From a bacterium (GTDB taxonomy: Bacteria > Krumholzibacteriota > Krumholzibacteria > LZORAL124-64-63), in NCBI GenBank assembly GCA_003646045.1, contig QNDV01000037.1, positions 1 through 11,892 on the forward strand: a stretch of DNA of 11,892 bases. The letters are read 5' to 3'. Positions within the stretch are counted from its first letter, which is position 1. The number at the start of each line of letters is the position of its first letter. The position numbers and the translations under genes were made by a program. The notes under the pieces were generated by a model. It saw nothing but the letters and a program-made list of their open reading frames with translations, was not told where the DNA came from and did no database searches. This document shows positions 5,917 to 11,892 of this stretch, piece by piece.

Positions 5917-8900
5917 ATGCTGACCAACACAGGTCGCTTTTTCACCCTTGTCGCAATTACTATTCTCCTGCCCCTGCTGACCCTGCCGCTGAGCGCCCTC
6001 GGCGAGGTGGTCTACGAGGGGAACTTCGATGGCCGCACCCTCAACTGGCAGACCCGTGATGACGGGGTCCTGGTGCCGGAAGTCAGCGGCGCGAGACGGA
6101 CAGCCCTGCCCGGAGAATTCGATCTGCCGGCCCGTGACCTGCTGTTGCTGGTCCCGTTGGACCGCACCGTGGTGTCGGTGCAGATCGAGGCGCTGGCGAC
6201 CCACAACGAGCCCGGTCGTGGCTCCCTGGCTGTGGCCGGTATGGCCACCATCAACGGCGAACCGGTGACACTCGATGCCAGCCACCGCACAACTTCCTCC
6301 GGTTGGGGTGAATTGCGCGACGTCCACGTGTGGCGCGGCCACCGTCTGGTGAGCGTGCGGGTCAGGCCCCTGCGCCCCGCCGCCGACGGCAGTGGCGAGC
6401 TGGAGTTCCTGGACGCCTTCGCGGTGAACCTGGTCACTGGGCCGGCCGACGTCGGCGAAGACATTGCCACGCGACTGCGGCGCGTACCTGCCGAGGCCGC
6501 CGACAACCGCGAATTCCTCACCGCCATCGTGTCCAATCCCGAGGCCCTGCGTGGTTACGAGCGCGAGGATGGAATCGATATCACGACCTCCGGGAAAGCC
6601 TTCGCGCCTTCGGCGGTACCCAGTCTCACTGGCAGTGCCGTAAGCTACCTGATCATCACCAATGAGGATATGGCCCCGGAGTTCGAGCGCCTGGCCGCCC
6701 ACAAGCGCAGCCTGGGACTGCCCGCCGTCGTGGTCACCCATGAGTACATCACCGCCAACTTCCGCCATGGTGTGGATCTGCAGGAGACCCTGCGCATGTT
6801 CATCCGCGAGGCCTATGAGATGTGGGGGACTGAGTATGTCCTGCTGGGCGGGGACTCGGACATCCTGCCGCCGCGCTATGTGAACAACTCGCTTTACCCG
6901 CCGGGGGATTCCACGGACATTCCCGTGGAACTCTACTTCGCCGGCCTGGACGGCAATTGGAACGCCAACGGCAACCACAGGTTCGGGGAGCCGGAAACCA
7001 CCGGTGTCATCGACGACGAGGCCGATTTCGTGGAAGAGGTGTATCTGGGGCGCGCCCCGGTCAGCACCGTCACCCACGCCGCCACCTTCGTCGACAAGAC
7101 CATCGCCTACGAGGCGGCCAGCACGGCGGCGCCCTGGGCCAACGGCGTGCTTTTCGCCGCGGAGGTCCTTTTTCCCACGGACTATCCCACCAATCCCCTC
7201 ATCCAGATGGATGGAGCCATGTTTGCGGACGAGCAGTACAACGACTCCATCCTGCCCTGCACGAACATGGACGTGATCCGGCTCTATGAGACCTTCGAAA
7301 CCGCTCCGGGTGACGGTGTAGTGAGTCGCCGGGCGTTCATCGATTCCCTGAATAGCGGCAACTACGGCATCGTCAACCATATCGGCCACGGCTACTACTA
7401 CAACGCCTCCTTGGGAACCTCCAGTTTCAACACCGGTGATGCAGACGCCCTTACCAACGGCTCCGACAACCCGTTCGTGATCTATGCCCTGAACTGCGCC
7501 TCGGCGGGATTCCACTATTCCTGCCTGATGGAAAGGCTGATCCAGAACCCAGACGGCGGAGCGGTGATGGCCATCGGCTCGGTGGAGGCGGCCTTCCCGG
7601 TTACCTCCAACAACTACCAGCAGGAGTTCTTCTCGGAGCTGTACTGCAATTCGGAACCGCGTGCGGGCAAGTTGTTGGCCCTGAGCCGGGCGCCCTTCCT
7701 GGGCAACACCAACATCAATTACACCGACCGCTGGACCTTCGAGAATTACACCCTGCTCGGTGATCCCGCCCTGCCGTTGTGGACCGGAGCGCCGACGGCC
7801 CTGACCGTGACCGCGCCGCCGGGACTGCAGCTGGGTCCCCAGACTATCCAGGTGACGGTGGAGGACGCCCTGGGAGTAGTCGAGGGAGCCATCGTCACGC
7901 TGATGCGGGATGGCGAAGACTATGCCCAGGGTGTGACCGATGCCGCAGGTGTGGTCAGCCTTGACCTGCACCCTGTCACTACCGGTCTCGCCGAGCTGGT
8001 GGTGTCGGGGACCAATCTGATGCAGTACAGGGCCGACATACCGGTAACCTCGGGGGCGACGTACCTGGCTGTCACCTCGGTGACCGTCGTTGATGACGGG
8101 ACCCTGGGCAGTACGGGTAACGGCAACGGGGAACCCGAAGCCGGTGAGACCGTGGCTCTGGCCACGGTGGTCTCGGAGACCGGTGGCGGCGGCGCCACGG
8201 GCCTTTCCGGCCTGGTAACGACCCCCACGGGGGGTGTCACGGTGGTGGGTGGTGCAGTGAACTACCCCGACATCGGTGCCGGCGGTGCGGTGGCGGGCGA
8301 TACCCCCTTCCTGGTGGGGATAGCGGCAGGCGTCATCGGCGGGACACCGCTGGAGCTGGTGTTCTACGTCAACTCGAGTGCTGGCAACCAGTCCTCGAAC
8401 TGGGGCAGCATGATCCTGGCCCCGGAGCTTGAAGTGGTGGTTGTGGACTGGGATGATTCCCTCTACGGCAACGGGGACGGCTTGCTGGGCCATAATGAGC
8501 GCATCACCGTGACCTTTGAGGCCAAGAACTACGGTGCCGGACGGGCTGACGCCATCACTGCCTACCTGCGTACCAGCAACGGCAACGTGGCACTCTATGA
8601 CACGGTGGCCGTGGTGGCACCCCTGGATCTCATGGATTCCGGTGCCGGCAGTGTCCACTTCTCCATGCTGCTGTTCAACGCGACGCGCCTCAGCAACAGC
8701 TCCATCGTGCTGGAAGACAACTACGGCCGTTCCTGGAGCCATGAGTTCTATCCCCATCGGACTCTGCCCGCAGGAGAAATATCCACTGATGCCTCGGGTA
8801 GTGCGGACCAGATTTCACTGGCCTGGGAGCCCAGCCCCACCACCACTGTGGCCGGCTACAACGTCTACCGCGGTCCTACGGCCAGCGGACCTTTCGTACG

Positions 8901-10734
8901 GGTCAACGCTGATCCGCTACTGGGAACGACCTACTACCAGGACTCGGGCCTCGACCAGCTGACCAGGTATTTCTACCGGGTCACGGCCTTAAATCCGGGC
9001 CTCGTCGAAAGTGACCCCACCGCGGCGGTGGAGCAGTCTACGCAGCCGCCGGAACTGGCTGCCTTCCCCATCGGTTTCGGCTCCGAGACCAGTGGCCACC
9101 TGGCAGTGGGGGACGTGGACGGGCGCGGAGGCTACGAGATAATCGTCGGCGCCGAGGATGTCTATGTCTGGCACGCCGACGGCTCCGAACTCATGAATGG
9201 TGACGGCGACAGTCAGACCAACGGTCCCATGACCAACGAGGCCTCGGCCTTCGGGCCAGCCGGTATCGTGCTGGGACATCTGGACAACATCGCCGGCGCG
9301 GAAATGATCGCCTGCGAGAACGGCAACGGCAACTACCTGATCCACGCCTATACCCGGGACGGCACCGAGGTTCCTGGCTGGCCCAAGTCCACCGATGGTC
9401 TGCCCGGCCCGGACTGGAACTGGTCCACACCCGCGGTGGGTGACATCGACGGTGACGGCGACAACGAGGTCGTAGTTCATACCCTCAATGGCCGTGTGTG
9501 GGCCTGGCACCACGACGGCACCGAGGTGCGGGACGGGGACAACAACCCGGCCAGCGACGGCGTCTTCTACTATCGCAGCGGCGCGGACTGGGAATACTCC
9601 ATGAGCGGTCCGGCCCTGTTTGATCTGGACGGCGACGGTGCCCTGGATATCATTTTCGGGACCCGTTACGACGGCACGGGTACCCGCCGTGTCATGGCCC
9701 TGAAGTACGACGGTACCGACGTGGCCGGGTTCCCGGTGGTGGTCAACCACAATGTCCTGTGCCATCCGGCCATCGGCGACCTGAACAACGACGGTATCCA
9801 CGAGATCGTCGTCAATACCACCGCCGGCACCGTGTACGTGCTGGAGGAGGACGGCTCCAACTATCCTGGATTCCCCAAGACCCTCTCGGGAGTGGGGTTC
9901 AACGTCAACTGGACCTCCAGCCCGGCGCTGGGTGACATGGACGGGGACGGAGATCTCGAGATAGTCCTTGTCGGCAATACCAGCGGTGATGACGGGGACA
10001 TGATCATCATCGATACCGACGTGGCAGGCGGAACCTCTGGTAACACCCTGCCCGGTTGGCCGGTGGCCCTGCCCGGCAGTTCCGAGGGCAGCCCGGTGCT
10101 GGCGGATATCAACGGCGACGGATCGGTGGACATCATCCACGGCATCGGTGGCGGTTCGACGGTCGCTCCCAACAGCCTCTATGCCTTCAACAACGACGGC
10201 ACCATGATCGACGGCTTCCCCATCCAGCTGGGTGGGCCGCTCATGAGTTCGGCCACGATCCTGGATCTGGACGGTGACAAAGACGTGGACATCATGCTGC
10301 AGGCGTGGGACCGCCAGATGCACGTCTGGGACATGCCCTTCACCTTCGACCGCATGCTCATTCCCTGGCACACTTTCCAGGGAAACATGCAGCGCACCGG
10401 TGTTTTCTTCCCGGTGGAGTTGATCGGGGCGGGGGACCCGGGCGAGGTTCCGGCGGTCAACCTGCTGGTGGATGCGCCGTATCCGAATCCATTCAACCCG
10501 TCCACCAGCGTGAGGTTGTATGTCCCGCGGGATGGCCAGCTGCGCCTGGACGTCTACGACGTCCAGGGGCGACGAGTGCGTACCCTGCACGCCGGTGCCA
10601 TCAGCCAGGGCTGGCACACCATGACCTGGGACGGGCGCGACGAGACCGGCCGTACCCAGGCCAGTGGTATGTACTTCATGCGGGCCCAGGGCGACCGGGA
10701 CGTGTCGGTACAGAAGATGACTCTTCTCAAATAG
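5917..10734 (+). CDS. Secreted multidomain C25 (gingipain-type) peptidase with VCBS repeats and T9SS-like sorting domain
   Basis: This 1605-residue exported protein is a probable cysteine endopeptidase. A signal peptide (about 1-29, MLTNTGRFFTLVAITILL onward) is followed by a beta-rich propeptide-like region (30-240). The C25 domain (about 244-620) opens 'YLIITNEDMAPEFERLAAHK' and contains 'LLGGDSDILPPRYV', then 'VNHIGHGYYY' with the likely catalytic His491 and 'YALNCASAGF' with the likely catalytic Cys527. Their spacing is close to that in Porphyromonas gingipains, and the domain ends at 'LLGDPALPLW'. Next come an Ig-like segment (about 623-715), two related 'GNG-GE' beta domains (716-825, 837-945), a fibronectin type III domain (953-1040) and eight FG-GAP/VCBS-like repeats (from about 1063 to 1460) with Ca-binding-like 'DxDGDGD' motifs. 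The C-terminal FlgD-like domain (about 1520-1605) runs from 'PYPNPFNPSTS' to 'SGMYFMRAQGD' and 'KMTLLK', as in type IX secretion signals. The cleavage target is unknown; roles could include nutrition or processing of surface proteins. Confidence 0.93.
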   Translation: MLTNTGRFFTLVAITILLPLLTLPLSALGEVVYEGNFDGRTLNWQTRDDGVLVPEVSGARRTALPGEFDLPARDLLLLVPLDRTVVSVQIEALATHNEPGRGSLAVAGMATINGEPVTLDASHRTTSSGWGELRDVHVWRGHRLVSVRVRPLRPAADGSGELEFLDAFAVNLVTGPADVGEDIATRLRRVPAEAADNREFLTAIVSNPEALRGYEREDGIDITTSGKAFAPSAVPSLTGSAVSYLIITNEDMAPEFERLAAHKRSLGLPAVVVTHEYITANFRHGVDLQETLRMFIREAYEMWGTEYVLLGGDSDILPPRYVNNSLYPPGDSTDIPVELYFAGLDGNWNANGNHRFGEPETTGVIDDEADFVEEVYLGRAPVSTVTHAATFVDKTIAYEAASTAAPWANGVLFAAEVLFPTDYPTNPLIQMDGAMFADEQYNDSILPCTNMDVIRLYETFETAPGDGVVSRRAFIDSLNSGNYGIVNHIGHGYYYNASLGTSSFNTGDADALTNGSDNPFVIYALNCASAGFHYSCLMERLIQNPDGGAVMAIGSVEAAFPVTSNNYQQEFFSELYCNSEPRAGKLLALSRAPFLGNTNINYTDRWTFENYTLLGDPALPLWTGAPTALTVTAPPGLQLGPQTIQVTVEDALGVVEGAIVTLMRDGEDYAQGVTDAAGVVSLDLHPVTTGLAELVVSGTNLMQYRADIPVTSGATYLAVTSVTVVDDGTLGSTGNGNGEPEAGETVALATVVSETGGGGATGLSGLVTTPTGGVTVVGGAVNYPDIGAGGAVAGDTPFLVGIAAGVIGGTPLELVFYVNSSAGNQSSNWGSMILAPELEVVVVDWDDSLYGNGDGLLGHNERITVTFEAKNYGAGRADAITAYLRTSNGNVALYDTVAVVAPLDLMDSGAGSVHFSMLLFNATRLSNSSIVLEDNYGRSWSHEFYPHRTLPAGEISTDASGSADQISLAWEPSPTTTVAGYNVYRGPTASGPFVRVNADPLLGTTYYQDSGLDQLTRYFYRVTALNPGLVESDPTAAVEQSTQPPELAAFPIGFGSETSGHLAVGDVDGRGGYEIIVGAEDVYVWHADGSELMNGDGDSQTNGPMTNEASAFGPAGIVLGHLDNIAGAEMIACENGNGNYLIHAYTRDGTEVPGWPKSTDGLPGPDWNWSTPAVGDIDGDGDNEVVVHTLNGRVWAWHHDGTEVRDGDNNPASDGVFYYRSGADWEYSMSGPALFDLDGDGALDIIFGTRYDGTGTRRVMALKYDGTDVAGFPVVVNHNVLCHPAIGDLNNDGIHEIVVNTTAGTVYVLEEDGSNYPGFPKTLSGVGFNVNWTSSPALGDMDGDGDLEIVLVGNTSGDDGDMIIIDTDVAGGTSGNTLPGWPVALPGSSEGSPVLADINGDGSVDIIHGIGGGSTVAPNSLYAFNNDGTMIDGFPIQLGGPLMSSATILDLDGDKDVDIMLQAWDRQMHVWDMPFTFDRMLIPWHTFQGNMQRTGVFFPVELIGAGDPGEVPAVNLLVDAPYPNPFNPSTSVRLYVPRDGQLRLDVYDVQGRRVRTLHAGAISQGWHTMTWDGRDETGRTQASGMYFMRAQGDRDVSVQKMTLLK

Positions 10735-10740
10735 GGGTTG

Positions 10741-10769
10741 TTGACGCGGCCGTGGCCGCGACCTAACCT
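10741..10769 (+). promoter_or_regulatory. Possible promoter with a dyad in its spacer
   Basis: TTGACG (10741-10746) and TAACCT (10764-10769) are 17 nt apart. The -35 is good and the -10 is weak, keeping only its first, second and last consensus bases. The spacer overlaps the dyad CGCGGCC-GT-GGCCGCG (10745-10760), which could be an operator. Transcription would begin about where the terminator-like hairpin begins. Confidence 0.35.
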
Positions 10770-10774
10770 GCACC

Positions 10775-10805
10775 AAGCGCGGCCCGCAACACCGGGCCGC
10801 GCTTT
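10775..10805 (+). terminator. Intrinsic terminator-like hairpin
   Basis: AAGCGCGGCCCG (10775-10786) and CGGGCCGCGCTT (10793-10804) form a perfect 12-bp stem around the loop CAACAC. The T tract is only TTT (10803-10805), partly inside the stem, before C. It lies 40 nt after the peptidase stop. The stem is very strong but the short T run makes termination efficiency uncertain. Confidence 0.7.
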
Positions 10806-10822
10806 CGCGTAGCGATCCGCGT

Positions 10823-10827
10823 GGAGG
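10823..10827 (+). promoter_or_regulatory. Shine-Dalgarno GGAGG of the lipoprotein gene
   Basis: GGAGG lies 5 nt before ATG 10833 and 11 nt before a second in-frame ATG at 10839, so the first ATG is favoured. Confidence 0.7.
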
Positions 10828-10832
10828 CGACC

Positions 10833-11892
10833 ATGACCATGATCCGGATATTTGCCACGATGCTTCCGCTGCTGGTGCTGGCCCTGACGGGCCTGGCCGG
10901 TTGCGGTGCGGACGCTCCCGCGGAGGATGGAGCCGCACCGGGGGGAGACGAGCGACGGGGCGGCACGGCGATCATCGCCATGAAGGAGGATCCGGACGTC
11001 CTGAACCCCCTGATCCGTCTTTCCGCCACTGCCGGTCGTGTCATTGCGGCTCTGGCCGATCCACTAATGGAGATGAACGAGGATCTGGACTGGGAGCCGC
11101 GCATTGCCCGCTCCTGGGAACTCGCGGCCGACGGCAGCTCCGTGACTTTCCACCTGCGACCCTGGGTATGGTCGGACGGAGAGCCGTTGACGGCCGGGGA
11201 TGTGGTGTTGAGTCTGGATTTGTTCAAGGATCCACGCACCGCCAGCCCGCACCGGGGTTTCTTCGAGGACGTAAGCGGTGCCGTGGCCCTTGATGACAGC
11301 ACCGTCCGCTATGATTTCAGGCGCCCGGTTTCCGACCCGCTCAACAGGACCTTCCACGGGATCCTGCCGGCCCACATCGTGGCGGACCTGGATCCAGCGG
11401 AGGTTGCCGCCTGGCCCATCAACAGCAGGCCCGTCAGTTCCGGTGCCTTCAACCTCGACAGCTGGCAGCGCAACCGCCAGCTGGTGCTGGTCCGCAACGA
11501 CTTGTACCCGCTCACACCGGCTCTGCTCGACAGGGTGGTCATCAGGATCCTGCCCGAAGCGGAAACGCGTATCCTGGCCCTTGAGGCAGGCGAGGTGGAT
11601 ATCGTGGACCAAATCACTCCCGCCGATGCCGCACGCCTCGAGCGCAACAACAAGGCCACCGTCCATGCTACCGGTGGACGCTCGGTCTATTACCTGCAGT
11701 GGAACTGCCGTCGCCCCGCCCTCGCCGACGCGACTACTCGGCGGGCCCTTTCACTGGCCCTGAACCGGCAGCGGTTGATCACTACCCTGATGGCAGGCTA
11801 CGCCAAGCCGGCGGCCAGCCCGGTGGCCCCGGTCAATTGGAATCACCATGGGGATCTGCCGGCCGACCTCCATAACCCCGTGCGAGCCCGGG
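10833..11892 (+). CDS. ABC-transporter solute-binding lipoprotein, peptide/oligopeptide type (SBP_bac_5), 3' partial
   Basis: The frame stays open for 353 codons to the right window edge. The protein is the extracytoplasmic receptor of a Dpp/Opp-like ABC importer, which captures peptides or similar solutes for a membrane permease. A hydrophobic signal (4-20) ends in the lipobox LAGC with Cys24, so it should be lipid-anchored after signal peptidase II cleavage. An acidic, Gly-rich linker leads into the binding fold at 'GGTAIIAMKEDPDVLNPL' (43-60). Family features follow: 'PLMEMNEDLDWEPRIARSWE' (77-96), 'SSVTFHLRPWVWSDGEPLTA' and 'AGDVVLSLDLF', then 'ILALEAGEVDIVDQI' and 'TTRRALSLALNRQRLI'. Complete family members usually have 500-600 residues, so roughly a third is missing. 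Permease and ATPase genes may follow outside the window. Peptide specificity is inferred from the family only; nickel and other solutes are also bound by relatives. Confidence 0.9.
   Translation, partial: MTMIRIFATMLPLLVLALTGLAGCGADAPAEDGAAPGGDERRGGTAIIAMKEDPDVLNPLIRLSATAGRVIAALADPLMEMNEDLDWEPRIARSWELAADGSSVTFHLRPWVWSDGEPLTAGDVVLSLDLFKDPRTASPHRGFFEDVSGAVALDDSTVRYDFRRPVSDPLNRTFHGILPAHIVADLDPAEVAAWPINSRPVSSGAFNLDSWQRNRQLVLVRNDLYPLTPALLDRVVIRILPEAETRILALEAGEVDIVDQITPADAARLERNNKATVHATGGRSVYYLQWNCRRPALADATTRRALSLALNRQRLITTLMAGYAKPAASPVAPVNWNHHGDLPADLHNPVRAR

Larger units (their letters stand above)
10735..10832 (+). other. Intergenic region with terminator, dyad and possible promoter
   Basis: These 98 bp separate the peptidase gene from the lipoprotein gene. 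They contain a GC-only dyad, a strong hairpin with a short T run and a Shine-Dalgarno. Only 27 nt lie between hairpin and start codon, so any promoter for the downstream gene must overlap or precede the hairpin. Confidence 0.7.

Noticed and set aside
5782..8757. 991-codon open frame on the - strand opposite the C25 peptidase gene
   Set aside because: Its translation is rich in Gly, His, Gln and Val without recognisable domains, and it covers a + strand gene with clear motifs and a ribosome-binding site. Long antisense frames are expected in GC-rich coding DNA.
8989..10938. 649-codon open frame on the - strand
   Set aside because: It lies opposite the FG-GAP repeats and crosses the terminator region; its repetitive composition mirrors the repeats and no motif or start signal supports it.

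Overview
The window is a GC-rich bacterial segment with dense coding, all on the + strand. Three things suggest a member of the FCB superphylum, such as a Krumholzibacteriota/Eisenbacteria-like candidate phylum: the very large secreted C25 (gingipain-type) peptidase, its C-terminal FlgD-like sorting domain of the type-IX-secretion kind ('YPNPFNPST' opening, 'SGMYFMR' and 'KMTLLK' ending), and the overall style of the proteins. This placement is inference. No rRNA or tRNA gene, CRISPR array or insertion sequence was seen.

Region A (2-5619) is a five-gene cell-surface polysaccharide cluster. It holds an O-antigen ligase/polymerase-like membrane protein cut by the left window edge, a GT4 glycosyltransferase overlapping it by ATGA, a WecA/MraY-family polyprenyl-phosphate sugar-phosphate transferase, a small class I SAM methyltransferase, and a membrane-anchored protein resembling polysaccharide deacetylases. 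Tight spacing suggests one transcript: WecA-like initiation on the lipid carrier, extension by the GT4 enzyme, polymerisation or ligation by the Wzy/WaaL-like protein, then tailoring by methylation and deacetylation.

Region B (5620-5916) is the main non-coding stretch. It has a strong sigma70-type promoter (TTGACT, 17 nt, TATAGT) followed by a leader of about 215 nt. In that leader one 8-mer occurs twice directly and once inverted, so two mutually exclusive helices are possible, as in a riboswitch or attenuator. No known riboswitch class was recognised. The leader ends in a hairpin just before a good Shine-Dalgarno.

Region C (5917-10734) is one 1605-residue secreted protein: signal peptide, propeptide-like region, C25 peptidase with a His/Cys pair, an Ig-like region, two related beta domains, a fibronectin type III domain, eight FG-GAP/VCBS-like repeats and the C-terminal sorting domain.

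Region D (10735-11892) has a 12-bp GC-rich hairpin that probably ends region C, a possible promoter with an embedded dyad, and the first 353 codons of an extracytoplasmic solute-binding lipoprotein (SBP_bac_5, peptide/oligopeptide type) that runs off the right edge. A secreted protease next to a peptide-binding lipoprotein would fit extracellular protein degradation coupled to peptide uptake, though this pairing is inference.
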